The position numbers and the translations under genes are program-made. From Ehretia macrophylla (taxonomy: Eukaryota; Streptophyta; Magnoliopsida; Boraginales; Ehretiaceae), in assembly GCA_037974665.1 (NCBI GenBank), contig CM075771.1, forward strand, positions 37,928,425-37,992,424: DNA of 64,000 bases, read 5' to 3'. Positions 36,442-49,600 of the stretch are shown here, one piece after another; position 1 is the stretch's first letter; each line of letters opens with the position of its first letter. The notes under the pieces were generated by a model. That model did not search any database and had not been told where the DNA came from. It worked only from the letters and a program-made list of their open reading frames with translations.

Positions 36442-36999
36442 TTTTCAATTTTTTTTGCCCTGGTTAGGGTTGCCAAGATACTTTATCCACCAAATCTCTA
36501 TTACCGAATCCCACGGAACATTGGGGAAGACAACTTCGCTTTACGTAGAGGCCGGGCCCACAAACCGAGGGCATAGGGTTTGTGACTAGGTCCCCATCGC
36601 TCCAGTGCCCATAACTTTTGATCCATGAGGAGTTACGCGGCGCACAGGATACCGTTGCAAAGCTCTCTAAGAACTCTTTGACGAGGGCAGCCAGCTTGCT
36701 CGCTGTGCCCATTTTTTGGAGCCCAAAATCGAACGTTTTCATCAGTTTCAGGCCACTTTTCTTCTTTTGCTTTGTTTTTTCATCCCGGATCGTATATCGT
36801 GAGCTATTAAAAGGACGACAACCTGACTCGTGGGACATCAGAGGGCCCTACAACGTGTCAATATCATGTCTTACGGGGATGCTTCATTGTTGAAGCGGAT
36901 AGGTTGTCGTTAAGCCCATTGGGCTTTTTGAACGGGCCATCTCTCTAGGCTTGGACTGTGAACCGTTAACACATGTAGGAATTATGCCCTCAACATGAC

Positions 37000-37119
37000 G
37001 GGTGCGATCATAGCAGCACTAATGCACCGGATCCCATCATAACTCCGAAGTTTAGCGTGCTTGGGCAAGAGTAGTACTAGGATGGGTGACCCCTTGGGAA
37101 GTTCTCATGTTGCACCCCC
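37000..37119 (+). rRNA. 5S rRNA gene, array A copy 28
   Basis: Full length with ATAGCAGC, ATCATAAC, GTTTAGC, GCAAGAG and GTTCTCATG. A second-subtype spacer follows. Confidence 0.94.
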
Positions 37120-37675
37120 TTTTCATTTTTTTTTTCCCTGGTTAGGTTTGCCAAGATGTATTATCCACCAAATCTCTAATATCGAATCACATGGAACATT
37201 GGGCAAGACAACTTCGCTTCACGTAGAGGACGGGCCCGCAAACCGAGGGCGTAGGGTTTGTGACCAGGTCTGCGTCGCCTCGATGCCCATAACTTTTGAT
37301 CCGTAAGGAGTTAGGCGGTGCACAGCATACCTTTGCAAAGCTCTCTGAGAGCTCTACGACGGGGGTAGCCAGCTTGCTCGCTGTGCCCATTTTTGGAGCC
37401 CAAAATCGAACATTTTCATCAGTTTCAAGCCACTTTTGTTCTTTTGCTCTATTTTTCCTTCCCGGATCGTACGTCGTGAGCTGTTAAAAGACGACAACCT
37501 GACTCACGGGACATCAGAGGGCCCTACAACGTGTCGATATCACGTCTTGCGAGGATGTTGTGTTGTTGAAGCGGATGGGTTTTCGTTAAGCCCATTGGGC
37601 CTTTTGAATGGGCCATCTCTCTAGGATGGGACTGTGAACCGTTAACACATGTAGGAATTTTGCGCTCAACTTGAC

Positions 37676-37795
37676 GGGTGCGATCATACCAGCACTAATG
37701 CATCGGATCCCATCAGAACTCCGAAGTTAAGCGTGTTTGGGCGATAGTAGTACTACAATGGGTGACCCCCTTGGAAGTCCTCGTGTTGCACCCCC
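37676..37795 (+). rRNA. 5S rRNA gene, array A copy 29
   Basis: Full length with GCATCGG and the marker pair GCGATAG and ACTACAATGG. GCGATAG and a closely related ACTACGATGG recur in copies 33 and 39. Confidence 0.95.
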
Positions 37796-38351
37796 TTTTC
37801 AATTTTTTTTGCCCTGGTTAGGGTTGCCAAGATACTTTATCCACCAAATCTCTATTACCGAATCGCACAGAACATTCGGTGAAACAACTTCGCTTCATGT
37901 AGAGGCCGGGCCTGCAAACCGATGGCGTAGTGTTTGTGACCAGGTCTCCTTTGTTTCGGTGCCCATAACTTTTGTTCCGTAAGGAGTTACGCAGTGCACA
38001 GCATACCGCTGCAAAGCTCTCTGAGAGCTCTACGACGGGGGCGGCCAGCTTGCTCGCTGTGCCCATTTTTGGTGCCCAAAATCTATCGTTTTCAGCGGTT
38101 TCTGACCATTTTGTTATTTTGCTCTATTTTTTCGTCCCGGATCGTACGTCGTGAGCTGTTAAAAGGACGACAACCTGACTCGCAGGACATTAGAGGGCCC
38201 TACAACGTGTCGATGTCACCTCTTTTGATGATGCTGCGTTGTTGAAGCGGATGGGTTGTCGTTAAGCCCATTGGGCCTTTTGAATGGGCCATCTCTCTAG
38301 CCTGGGACTGTGAACCGTTAACACATATAGGAATTGTGCCCTTAACATGAC

Positions 38352-38470
38352 GGGGGCTATCATACCAGCACTAATGCACTGGATCCCATCAGAACTCCGG
38401 AGTTAAGCATGCTTGGGCGAGAGTAGTACTAGGATGGGTGACCCCTGCGAAGTCCTCATGTTGCACCCCC
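38352..38470 (+). rRNA. 5S rRNA gene, array A copy 30
   Basis: 119 nt with GGGGGCTATC, TCCGGAG, AAGCATGC and CCCCTGCG. About 45 bp are missing from its spacer near 38895, just before the GCCCATT/AATGGGC block. Confidence 0.93.
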
Positions 38471-38983
38471 TTTTCATTTTTTTTGCCCTAGTTAGGGTTG
38501 CCAAGATACATTATCCACCAAATATCTATTACCGAATCCCACGGAACATTGGGCAAGACAACTTCGCTTCACGTAGAGGCCGGGCTCGCAAACGGAAGGC
38601 GTAGGGTTTGTGACTAGGTCTCTGTCGCTCCAGTGCCCATAACTGGTGATCCGTAAGGAGTTGCACGGCGCACAGCATACCGTTGCAAAGCTCTCTGAGA
38701 GCTCTACGACGGGGGTAGCTATCCTGCTCGTTTTGCCCATTTTAGGAGCCCATAATCGAACGTTTTCATCAGTTTTAGGCCACTTTTCTTCTTTTGCTCT
38801 ATTTTTCCATCCCGGATCGTACGCCGTGAGCTGTTAAAAGGATGAAAACCTGACTCGCGGGACATCAGAGTGACCTACAATGTGTCGATATCATTAAGCC
38901 CATTGGGCCTTTTGAATGGGCCATCTCTCTAGGCTGGGACTGTGAACCGTTAACACATATAGGAATTGTTCCCTCAACATGAC

Positions 38984-39103
38984 GGGTGCGATCATACCAG
39001 CACTAATGCACCGGATCCCATCAGAACTTCGAAGTTAAGCGTGCTTGGGCGAGAGTAGTACTAGGATGGGTCACCCCCAGTGAAGTCCTCGTGTTGCACC
39101 CCC
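38984..39103 (+). rRNA. 5S rRNA gene, array A copy 31
   Basis: Full length and near consensus, with AACTTCG and GGGTCACCCCCAG. Confidence 0.95.
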
Positions 39104-39660
39104 TTTTCAATTTTTTTTGCCCTGGTTAGGGTAGCCAAGATACTTTATCCACCAAATCTCTATTACCGAATCCCACGGAACATTGGCCAAGACAACTTCG
39201 CTTCACGTAGAGGCCGGACCCGAAAACTGAGGGCGTAGGGTTTGTGACTAGGTCTCCGTCGCTCCGGTGCCGATAACTTTTGATCCGTAAGGAGTTACGC
39301 GGCGCACAGCATACCGTTGCAAATCTCTCTGAGAGCTCTACGACGGGGGCAGCTAGCTTGCTCCCTATGCCCCTTTTTGGAGCCCAAAATTGAACATTTT
39401 TATCAGTTTCAGGCCACTTTTCTTCTTTGGCTCTGTTTTTCCATCCCGGATCGTACGTCGTTAGCTGTTAAAAGGATGACAACCTGACTCGCTGGACATC
39501 AGAGGGCCGAACAATGTGTCGATATCACGTCTTGCGAGGATGCTACATTGTTGAAGCCAATGGTTTGTCGTTAAGCCCATTAAGCCTTTTGAATGGGCTA
39601 TCTCTCTAGGCTGGGATTGTGAACCGTTAACACATATAGGAATTGTGCCCTCAACATGAC

Positions 39661-39780
39661 GGGTGCGATCAAACCAGCACTAATGCACCGGATCCCATCA
39701 GAACTCTGAAGATAAGCGTGCTTGGGCGAGAGTAGTACTAAGATGGGTAACCCCCTGGGAATTCCTCGTGTTGCACCCCC
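39661..39780 (+). rRNA. 5S rRNA gene, array A copy 32
   Basis: Full length with ATCAAACC, ACTCTGAAGATAAG, ACTAAGATGGGTAACC and the GGGAATTCC marker of copy 27. Confidence 0.94.
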
Positions 39781-40337
39781 TTTTCAATTTTTTTTGCCCT
39801 GGTTAGGGTTGCCAAGATACTTTATCCACCAAATCTCTATTACCGAATCCCACGGAACATTGGGGAAGACAACTTCGCTTCACGTAGAGGTCGGGCCCGC
39901 AAACCGAGGGCGTAGGGTTTGTGACTAGGTCCCCATCGCTCCGGTCCCATAACTTTTGATCCGTGAGGAGTTACGCGGCGCACAGTATACCGTTGCAAAG
40001 CTCTCTGAGAGCTCTATGATGGGGGCAGCCAGCTTGCTCGCTGTGCCCATATTTTGGAGCCCAAAATCGAACGTTTTCATCAGTTTCAGGCCACTTTTCT
40101 TCTTTTGCTCTATTTTTTTGTCCCGGATCGTATGTCGTGAGCTATTAAAAGGACGACAAGCTGACTCGCGGGACATCAGTGGGCCCTACAACGTGTCAAT
40201 ATCATGTCTTACGGGGATGCTGCATTGTTGAAGCGGATGGGTTGTCGTTAAGCCCAGTTAGCCTTTTGAATAGGCCATCTCTCTAGGCTGGGACTGTGAA
40301 CCGTTAACACATGTAGGAATTGTGCGCTCAACTTGAC

Positions 40338-40457
40338 GGGTGCGATCATACAAGCACTAATGCACCGGATCCCATCAGAACTCCGAAGTTAAGCGTGCTT
40401 GGGCGATAGTAGTACTACGATGGGTGACCCCCTTGGAAGTCCACGTGTTGCACCCCC
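40338..40457 (+). rRNA. 5S rRNA gene, array A copy 33
   Basis: Full length with ATACAAGC, GCGATAG, ACTACGATGG and a CCACGTG 3' end. Counterpart of copy 29; its upstream spacer joins the copy-27 and copy-28 spacer types. Confidence 0.95.
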
Positions 40458-40983
40458 TTTTCAATTTTTTTGCCCTGGTTAGGGTTGCCAAGATACTTTA
40501 TCCACCAAATCTCTATTACCGAATTGCACAAAGCATTGGGCAAAACAACTTCGCTTCACGTACAGGCCGGGCCCGCAAACCGATGGCGTAGTGTTTGTGA
40601 CCAGGTCTCCTTGGTTTCGGTGCCTATAACTTTTGTTCCGTAGGAGTTACGCAGCGCACAGCATACCTCTGCAAAGCTCTCTGAGAGCTCTACGACGGGG
40701 GCAGCAAGCTTGCTCGCTGTGCCCATTTTTGGAGCCCAAAATCTAACGTTTTCAACAGTTTCTGACCATTTTGTTATTTTGCTCTATTTTTTCATCCCGG
40801 ATCGTACGTCGTGAGCTGTTAAAAGGACGACAACCTGACTCGCAGGACATTAGAGGGCCCTACAACGTGTCGATATCACCTCTTTCGAGGATGCTGCGTT
40901 GTTGAAGCGGATGGGTTGTCGTTAAGCCCATTGGGCCTTTTGAATGGGCCATCTCTCTAGCCTGGGACTGTGAACCGTTAACA

Positions 40984-41011
40984 CATATAGGAATTGTGCC
41001 CTCAACATGAC
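40984..41011 (+). promoter_or_regulatory. 5S upstream Pol III promoter elements (reference copy)
   Basis: CATATAGG at -28 to -21 is TATA-like, GCC lies at -14 to -12, and C at -1. These match the three upstream elements known for plant 5S genes (TATA-like near -28, GC near -12, C at -1). The same block precedes nearly every gene in the window; some copies read CATGTAGG or AAATAGG. Confidence 0.8.
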
Positions 41012-41131
41012 GGGTGCGATCATACCAGCACTAATGCACTGGATCCCATCAGAACTCCGAAGTTAAGCGTGCTTGGGCAAGAGTAGTACTAGGATGGGTG
41101 ACCCCCTGTGAAGTCCTCGTGTTGCACCCCC
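41012..41131 (+). rRNA. 5S rRNA gene, array A copy 34
   Basis: Full length with CACTGG, GCAAGAG and CCCTGTGAAG. Its promoter flank is fully consensus, so it serves here as the reference for promoter and terminator. Confidence 0.96.
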
Positions 41132-41147
41132 TTTTCAATTTTTTTTT
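41132..41147 (+). terminator. Pol III terminator after 5S gene (reference copy)
   Basis: TTTT and, three bases later, a run of eight or more T follow the 5S 3' end directly. Pol III stops at T-runs. The TTTTCAATTTTTTTT layout recurs after almost every gene; second-subtype spacers read TTTTCATTTTTTTT. Confidence 0.8.
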
Positions 41148-41687
41148 CCCTGGTTAGGGTTGCCAAGATACTTTATCCACCAAATCTCTATTACCGAATC
41201 CCACGGAACAATGGGTAAGACAACTTCGCTTCACGTAAAGGTCGGGCCCGCAAACCGAGGGCGTCGGGTTTGTGACCAGGTCTCCGTCGCTCCGGTGCCA
41301 ATAACTTTTGATCCGTTAGGAGTTACGTGGCGCACAGCATACCGTTGCAAATCTCTCTGAGAGCTCTACGATGGGGGCAGTACCTTGCTCGTTGTGCCTC
41401 TTTTTGGAGTCCAAAATCGAACATTTTCATCAGTTTCAAGCCATTTTTCTTCTTTTGCTCTGTGTTTCCATCCCGGATTGTACGTCGTGAGCTGTTAAAA
41501 GGACGGCAACCTGACTCGTGGGACATCAGAGGGTCGTACAACGTGTCGATATCACGTCTTGCGAGGATGCTGCATTGTTGAAGCAGATGGGTTATCGTTA
41601 AGCCCATTGAGCTTTTTGAATGGGCCATCTCTCTAGGCTGGGACTGTGAACCGTTAACACATATAGGAATTGTGCCCTCAACATGAC

Positions 41688-41807
41688 GGGTGCGATCATA
41701 CCAGCACTAATGCACTGGATCCCATCAGAACTTCGAAGTTAAGCGTGCTTGGGCGGGAGTAGTACTAGGATGGGTGACCCCTTGGGATGTCATCGTGTTG
41801 CACCACC
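41688..41807 (+). rRNA. 5S rRNA gene, array A copy 35
   Basis: Full length with CACTGG, AACTTCG, GCGGGAG, GGGATGTCATCG and CACCACC. Confidence 0.94.
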
Positions 41808-42364
41808 TTTTCAATTTTTTTTGCCCTGGTTAGGGTTGCCAAGATACTTTATCCACCAAATTGCTATTACCGAATCCCACGGAACATTGGGCAAGACAAC
41901 TTCGCTTCGCGTAGAGGCCGGGCCCGCAAACCGAGGGCGTAGGGTTTGTGACCAGGTCTCCGTCGCTCCGGTGCCCATAACTTTTGATCCGTAAGGAGTT
42001 ACGCGGCGCACAGCATACCGTTGCAAAGGTCTCTGAGAGCACTATGACGGGGGAAGCCAACTTGCTCGCTGGGCCCATTTTTGGAGCCCAAAATCGAATG
42101 TTTTAATCAGTTTCAGTCCAGTTTTCTTCATTTGTTCTATTTTTTCGTCCCGGATCGTACATCGTGAGCTATTAAAAGAACGACAACCTGACTCGCGGGA
42201 CATCAGAGGGCCCTACAACATGTCGATATCACTTCTTGCAAGGATGCTACGTTGTTGAAGCAGATGGGTTGTCGTTAAGTCCCTTGGGCCTTCTGAATGG
42301 GCCATCTCTCTAGGCTGGCACTGTGAACCGTTAACACATATAGGAATTGTGCCCTCAACATGAT

Positions 42365-42484
42365 GGGTGCGATCATACCAGCACTAATTCACCGGATACC
42401 ATCAGAAATTCGAAGTTAAGCATTCTTGGGCGAGAGTAGTACTAGGATGGGTGACCCCCTGGGAAGTCCTCGTGTTGCACGCCT
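42365..42484 (+). rRNA. 5S rRNA gene, array A copy 36
   Basis: Full length with AATTCACC, GGATACCATCAGAAATTCG, AAGCATTC and a CACGCC end. Last complete gene before the - strand retroelement. Confidence 0.93.
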
Positions 42485-43042
42485 TTTTCAATTGTTTTTT
42501 GCCCCGGTTAGGGTTGCCAAGATACTTCATCCACCAAATCTCTATTCCTGAATTCTATGGAACATTGGGCAAGACAACTTCGCTTCACGTAGAGGCCGGG
42601 CCCGCAAACTGAGGGCGTAGGGTTTGTGACCAGGTCACCATCGCTCCGGTGCCCATAACTTTTGATCCGTAAGGAGTTACGCGGCACACAGCATACCGTT
42701 GCAAAGCTCTCTGAGAGCACTACGACGGGGGCAGCCAGCATGCTCGCTGTGCCAATTTTTGGACCCCAAAATCGAATGTTTTCATTAGTTTCTGTCCACT
42801 TTTCTTCTTTTGCTCTATTTTTCTGTCCCGGATCGTACGTCGTGAGCTGTTAAAAGGACGACAACCTGACTCACGGGACATCAGAGGGCCCTACATCGTG
42901 TCGATATAATGTCTTGCGAGGATGCTGCATTGTTGAAGCCGATGGGTTGTCGTTAAGCCCATTGGGCCTTTTGAATGGGCCATCTCTCTAGGCTGGCACT
43001 GTGAACCGTTAACACATATAGGAATTGTGCCCTCAACATGAC

Positions 43043-43058
43043 GGGTGCGATCATACCA
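43043..43058 (+). pseudogene. 5S rRNA gene stub (positions 1-16) at retroelement edge
   Basis: GGGTGCGATCATACCA, the first 16 nt of a 5S gene in correct phase 678 bp after copy 36, then retroelement LTR. The other side of the element resumes at 5S position 87, so if both stubs are one gene, 70 nt of it are missing. The last CCA is shared by gene and LTR. Confidence 0.88.
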
Positions 43059-46000
43059 ACCGGCCTATAAAGGTTAGACTAGGGTGTGATCTAAACATTC
43101 AAGTCCTTACACCTTCTTCATCATTCTAGGAGGTTTAACACTTAACATTTTATTCTAGACTTCAAAATTTTTATGGAAATCCAGCAGCATAACGGCTATA
43201 ATTGGGCTCTTTGTTTTTGACCTAAATTTTATAACAGCCTCAAAATTTACCATCTCAATTTCAATTCCAGCTAAGATTACTGTTATTCCATCAATTGAAT
43301 TGCCTATAGGTTTACTCGACGTACCGTTTGATTTATAACCTAGCATGATACTATGTCTCGTTTGTCCATTTATTCTCGTTTCAAAATATACCTGTTGATC
43401 TTGGCTTATTAGCGAGTACCTGTTGAGATTGGATAAGTTCATTTACCTATTCCTTAACTAAGCATCATACCCTGTGATAGATACTAGCGGTAGTAAAAGC
43501 AAAACGATCATAGTAGTGTCATGTCTTGTATCAGTTTAATTAAAATAAGTACAAACCAAAATTAGACCCCAAATTAAAACGGGGGTCTTTTACATCACAA
43601 GCAACAAACAACATAAGGGAAATAGTCTTCAAGCAGCAAAAGGTACACAAGTAGTCATGTTTAACCAAAACGACAATAACAGGCAATCACTCCAGGGGTT
43701 CATCATTAGGTACATTATCCTCGGGTTCCTGTACCTGTTCTTCTTCACCGGAGATGATAAAAGAGGGTGAGTCCTTATGAACTCAGCGAGGGGGAACGCG
43801 AAATAAGTTTTGAAACTCATTTTTCGGTTCAATTTATGAAAACCCCTTTTTCAAACATGAATACAACAGAAATACAAGTACATAAATACAAATACAGAAA
43901 CAGGAATACCGGTCTTTCCTCCCTGAGGTTCTCTAGGATCCAAGCGGGAGTACTTATACACATAATAAAAAGGATACGGTGAGCTTTTGCTCTCAGATGA
44001 GATCCAGGATCAGTTGTTGCGGCCGACTTCAAATCATCCCCCAAACACACCAAGTGGGTGTACTCTGGATGTACCCCAAAATCCTACGACCCAACTCTCC
44101 GAAGAAGTCTAGCCCCCAAGCGAGAGAGGGAATGGGACCATGGAGGTCACGGTAACACCGGCAAGCCCGATGCCGCTCGGCGTGCGTGATCACTACCATG
44201 CCGACAGGAAAGGTTGCAACCTTGTATGCAATGCACATTTATGACATGTAATATATATCACAGAAGGAGGACAACAAAGTAGGTTGCCTCCGGACAGTCA
44301 TAAGATTGCACATTGACAGATAAACAGGCAGGACACGATAAGACAGGAAATTTCACTTGAAAGGCATATAGAGTTATATGGAAATTAAACGGGCAGCCAT
44401 GTAACACATGTAAAACAGGCCATATAACTCATTAAAAGTCCATGCAATCAAGTGATAAGATTACTCAACATGCAGTGATATCAACAAGGGTTCAAATGCG
44501 AGAAAAGCTTATTTGTCAACATGCAATGGTCAAGATCACTTTTAAAGTTATAAAACATTTACGGGCAGCCCACGCAACGTACAGTTTCCTCACAATATCC
44601 AATGGTTAACACTTAGCAAGAATACTTAGTCATTAGGGTTTCCATTTCATGCATAATCGTGCGATCAAACCCTAAGTCAACTTAACATCATTCCCAAGTC
44701 ATACATCATTCAATTCATACATCCTCAAGTACTTAAAACAGTCCACATAATATTCCAACACCACAATTCCAAGCAACTTGTGCCACAAAAGAGGTTACAA
44801 TAGTTTTCCAAGCACATAGCTAAGTGGAACACTCACTGCAATAGGCTGTTTTCTTACAATCAATCGGATAATCAAAAAATCTCCAAATTCAGTGAATAAG
44901 ATGTCAAATTAAAGATTAAGAAGTTAACTAAAATCAGAAACAAGCCTTGCATCAATTGGAGTTTATAATCATTAGTTATAACCGAAACAGTGAGGTAACA
45001 CAAAACTGTCCAGATTTGCACACTTTACCGAAAATGACGTTTTTGAGGTCCTTAGAGTCATTTTTAGCTTTGGTCTATTTCTGACAAAGTTGTCCAGAAC
45101 TGAAAAATATAGCAGCACACAAAATTTCATGCATTTTTGATATCATTTATTAAGTCAAATATGGTTCGTTTCACAAGGTCAGTGCATCTGCCAAAACCTG
45201 ATTCATTTTTCCAGATTTCCAGATTTGGTCACATTTTAATGATTTGCCATTTTGAGGACCTTAGAGTCAAAATTAGCTTCGGCCTATTTCTGGGAAAAAT
45301 GTTCAAAACTGTCCAAAATAGTCACCCACCAATTTTAAAGCATTTTAAACATCAGTTACCTAGCTAAACTTACCTCGAGCAGACTGGTCAGAGAGCTGTC
45401 ACATAAATTCGACTTCACCTAGCATCATTTTCAAGCCAAGATCTTGCCATGCATGGTTGTTTAAGCTCATGAACGACCACATAACTCAAGTACAGAAGCA
45501 AATATACTCATTTATGAACATGCATGTGAACTTTCAAAGAGTTTTCAAAAGCTTTTAACCCTCACCTTTGCAATCAATCAAAAGATGCACAACAACCTTG
45601 TTGAAGCTCAAATCTTCTCCTTTCCTTTGCCTAGCCGAAATCCTACTAGCTTTTCTCTATTTTTCTTAGCTTAATGATCAATCTCTTAGTGCATGCAAGT
45701 AATTAGAACTTGAAGAAAAGAAATGGATGCTTAGTAACTCACCTAGGCCGAAATGAAGCTTCAAATGCACATGCAAGAGTGATTTCGAACTCTAGCTTGT
45801 TTGCTTGGGTTTCTCGATGGCTACTCGACTTTGCTCAACCAAGATGTGAAGAAGACAAGCCAAGGAGGTAGAGAACTCAGCCAAGAACTGAAAATGGAGA
45901 GAGAGAATGAAAGGGAGAGAGGGAAAAGATTGAGGAAAATGAGTGGAAATGAAAAGAAGACAAGCCTTGTAACTTGGTGATGCAAGCTCGGCCTTGGGCA

Positions 46001-46645
46001 GCCAACAATCTGAATTTTTGTGTCTTCAAGATAGAATTTTAAATGTTTAGCATGGGCTTCAAGCTTTTGGTCGAGCAAGGTGTGCAAATGTGAGGGTTTT
46101 TGATCATTTTTTTATGCCTTTTGGTGTCATAGTTTGTCTAGCATGAATATTTAATTGTGTTGTTCAAATTTCTTGCTCAAAACATGGTGTGGTCGGCTAT
46201 GACATGTGCAAAATTCTGATTTCTTGTCATCTTTTGGGTGTTAATTGTTGTGCGTTGAAAATGCAAAAAGAACAAGGAATAAAGAATAAGGAATGTCTAG
46301 TGTTTGGTACATTTTTTGTCTTATAGTGAATGAAATTTGGATTATTATATTGTTAGTGGATTTTGTAGGATTGTTTAATAGTCTAGTGCTTCGTGTAAGA
46401 TGCTTTCTCGGTTAGCATGAAGGCACGCTTTCCTAGGTCTAAGGCACGTACTACGAGGTAGGACACGAACTACGTGACGAACACACATTTTTCAAGTAAA
46501 TGCACGTAACCCTATATGAATGCACGAAATTCAATGCAAGGCACACAAAACTAAATACAATCTTCAAACCTAGGTCATGGCACGCAAATCTAGGTTAGGG
46601 CACGCAAAACGAGGTATCGCACGCAATTCGGGGTAAGGCCTCACA
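43057..46645 (-). repeat. 3' LTR of the - strand element
   Basis: About 3.59 kb. It ends next to the polypurine tract (inverted, 46646-46658). It matches the right LTR throughout and carries the same phased CGTGC array (46423-46623, inverted). Its outer edge joins 5S sequence at a shared CCA. No gene is seen; short open frames here are not conserved between LTR copies. Confidence 0.92.
46423..46623 (-). repeat. Phased ~19.5-bp CGTGC array in the - strand element LTR
   Basis: This is the inverted counterpart of the 637-836 array; GCACG cores at 46580, 46600 and 46619 show the same 19-20 bp step. The array is also present at 54806-55006 in the other LTR. Its persistence in a diverged element supports a real function or strong structural heritage. 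Confidence 0.75.
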
Positions 46646-46679
46646 TCCTCCCCTCCTTAAAAGAATTTCGTCCCGAAAT

Positions 46680-49600
46680 TCAATATTTACCTTGAAATAA
46701 GGTTGGATACTGCTGCTCCATTTGGTCTCGCCTTTCCCACGTTGCTTCTTCGAGTCTATGATGATCCCACAGCACTTTCACCATAGGTATAGTTCTGTTG
46801 CGCAACTCCCGATCCTGCTGGTCTAGGATCCGAATGGGCTTCTCCTCGTAAGACAAGTTTTCCCGAAGCTGCAACGGCTCTGGCTCCAAGATATGCGACG
46901 GGTCAGGATGGTACTTCCGCAGCATCAAAACACGAAAGACGTCGTGAATATTGGAGAGGTTCTGGGATAGTGCTAGGCGATACGCCAACTTGCCAACCTT
47001 CTCAACTATCTCAAATGGTCCTACAAATATCGGGCTCAACTTTCCACCCTTGCCATGTTTAATCAGTCCCCTCCGGGGTGATATCTTCAAGAACACCTTG
47101 TCGCCAACCTCAAACTCGAGACTTCGTCTCCGTCGATCTGCATAACTCTTCTGCCTGCTCTGGGCGGTAAGCATCCGTTTCTGGATGAGGTGGATGTTAT
47201 CAACAGTCTTCATCAGTTCAGGTAAAAGGGTCGGGTCAAAAGTCTTCATCTCACCTACTTCATCCCAGTAAATTGGCGATCGACATTTTCGTCCATACAA
47301 CGCCTCAAACGGTGCCATCCCGATAGTGGCCCGGTAACTGTTGTTGTAGGCGAACTCCGCTAGAGATAGATATTTCTCCCAACCTTTCCCGAAGTCTAAA
47401 ATACATGCCCTCAGCATATCTTCCAAAATCTGAATAGTCCTCTCCGATTGACCGTCCGTCTGAGGGTGATAAGCCGTGCTAAAACTCAATTTCGTCCCCA
47501 AAGCTTCCTGCAATCTCTTCCAAAATCGGGAAGTAAAACGAGGATCCCTATCCGATACAATACTCACAGGCATCCCGTGCAATCTTACAATCTCTGCCAC
47601 ATACATATCTCCCAGTTTCTCAGGACTATCCTCCTTGTTTATTGGTAAAAAGTGCGCCGACTTAGTCAATCTATCCACTATAAACCAAACGGCATCACGA
47701 CCCTTTCGTGATTTAGGCAGGTCCATAACAAAATCCATAGTTATATGTTCCCATTTCCATTGAGGAATCTCCAACGGCTGAAGTAAGCCTGCGGGTCGTT
47801 GATGTTCTGCTTTGACTCTCTGGCAAGTCAAACACCGTGCTACAAACTCCGCAATTTCTCTTTTCATGTTATTCCACCAATAGTGTTGCTTCAAATCCCA
47901 GTACATCTTTGTTCCACCGGGGTGAATAGTGTATCTTGAATTATGGGCTTCTTCAAGAATCTTCTTTTTCAGCTCTGGGTCATTGGGAACACAAACCCGG
48001 TTCCTAAACTTCCAAATACCATCATCATGAAACTTGAAATCTGTGTTGCTTTCCTTAATCTTTTGAAATTGCTGGTCCTTCTGTTGAGCCTCTCGTAACT
48101 CAGATAATAAAGTCGATTGAACTTGGGTAGTGGCAAAAAGTAACCCCTTCTGAGTCAATTGTGGTTTCCATAGAAACGCTTCCTCCAACAACTCCTGCAC
48201 CTTGACTTCCAGTTTCGCCATGCTTGCTTTTCTGCTTAAGGCATCTGCAACTACATTCGCCTTACCGGGCACATAATTAATTGAGCAGTTATAATCATCC
48301 AAAAGCTCCATCCACCGCCTTTGCTTCATATTCAACTCCTTTTGAGAGAACAAGTATTTCAAGCTCTTATGATCAGTAAATACTTCAAACTTGTTACCCC
48401 ACAGATAATGCCTCCATTTCTTGAGTCCAAACACAATCGCCGCTAACTCCAAATCATGTGTCAGGTAATTCATCTCATACGGCTTTGGTTTCCTAGAGGC
48501 ATAAGCAATCACTCTTCCATTTTGCATCAATACACATCCCAAACCATCTTTCGAAGCATCGCTATAGATTACAAAACCTTGACTCCCTTCAGGCAATGCA
48601 AGAACTGGTACAGTAGTCAATCTCTTCTTCAACTCTTGGAAGCTGTTCTCACACTTATCATCCCACACGAACTTGGTTTTCTTTTGAGTGAGCTTTGTAA
48701 GCGGTCCTGCAATCTTAGAGAAATCCTTCACAAACCTCCGATAATAGCCGGCTAGACCAAGAAAACTCCGGACTTTCGTAACATTTTCCGGCTTCTTCCG
48801 AGACATCACTGCATCGATCTTTGTTGGATCTACTGCTATTCCCTCTTGGGATATGATATGCCCCAAAAATGCAATCTGCTGCAACCAGAATTCACATTTG
48901 CTAAACTTTGCATACAATCGATGCTCTCGAAGTTTCTGCAGTACCAACCGCAGATGTTGCTCATGCTCCGACTCCGATTTCGAGTATACCAAAATATCAT
49001 CAATGAAGATCACCACAAATTGGTCCAAGTAGGGTTGAAATACCCTATGCATCAAATCCATAAAAGCTGCAGGGGCATTAGTTAGTCCAAAAGGCATCAC
49101 CACATATTCATAGTGCCCATATGTCGTCCTGAAGGCCGTTTTAGGCACATATTCCTTCTTGATCCGCAACTGATAATACCCTTGTCTTAAGTCGAGTTTC
49201 GAATACACTTTGGCTCCTTGCAGTTGATCAAATAACTCGTCGATCAGGGGAAGTGGGTATTTATTCTTGACAGTCACTTGGTTCAAACCTCGATAGTCAA
49301 TGCATAGCCTTAACGTTCCATCTTGCTTCTTAACAAATAGCACGGGCGCACCCCACAATGAAGAACTCGGTTGTACAAATCCCTTCTTCAGCAATCCTTG
49401 CAATTGGTCCTTTAATTCTTGTAGCTCAGCCGGTGCCATACGATAGGGAGCTTTTGATATCGGCTGGGTGCCAGGTAGCAACTCTATAACAAACTCGATC
49501 TCCCGATTTGGGGGTAAACCGGGTAACTCTTCTGGGAATACATCTACGTAGTCTTTGATCACAGGCATCTCCTCCAACTTAGCTTTATCCGACGGCTTGT

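Larger units (their letters stand above)
18475..43058 (+). repeat. 5S rDNA tandem array A
   Basis: This array holds 36 consecutive 5S genes in direct orientation, plus a gene stub at each end. Most starts are 672-682 bp apart; the exceptions are units starting at 20419 (510 bp), 20929, 24266, 33661 and 38352 (632-634 bp), and 26935 and 31649 (657-659 bp). The roughly 557-bp spacers hold no gene. They share a T-rich start, GGTTAGGGTTGCCAAGATAC, a palindromic AGCTCTCTGAGAGCT, the block CGTACGTCGTGAGCTGTTAA, an inverted GCCCATT/AATGGGC pair, and a promoter just before the next gene. Open frames in the spacers on both strands are unit-length shadows of the repeat, many of them starting inside the 5S gene. 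Confidence 0.97.

Noticed and set aside
18531-43058. Repeated 60-124-residue open frames on both strands through the 5S arrays (for example 41749-41994 + and 41830-42078 -)
   Set aside because: They recur once per 677-bp unit because the DNA is repeated, many start inside the 5S gene, both strands are open together, lengths vary from unit to unit with frame changes, and no protein family is recognisable.
18475-43058. CRISPR-like array of regular repeats and spacers
   Set aside because: The repeats are 120-nt 5S genes and the 'spacers' are themselves homologous; the window is plant nuclear DNA.
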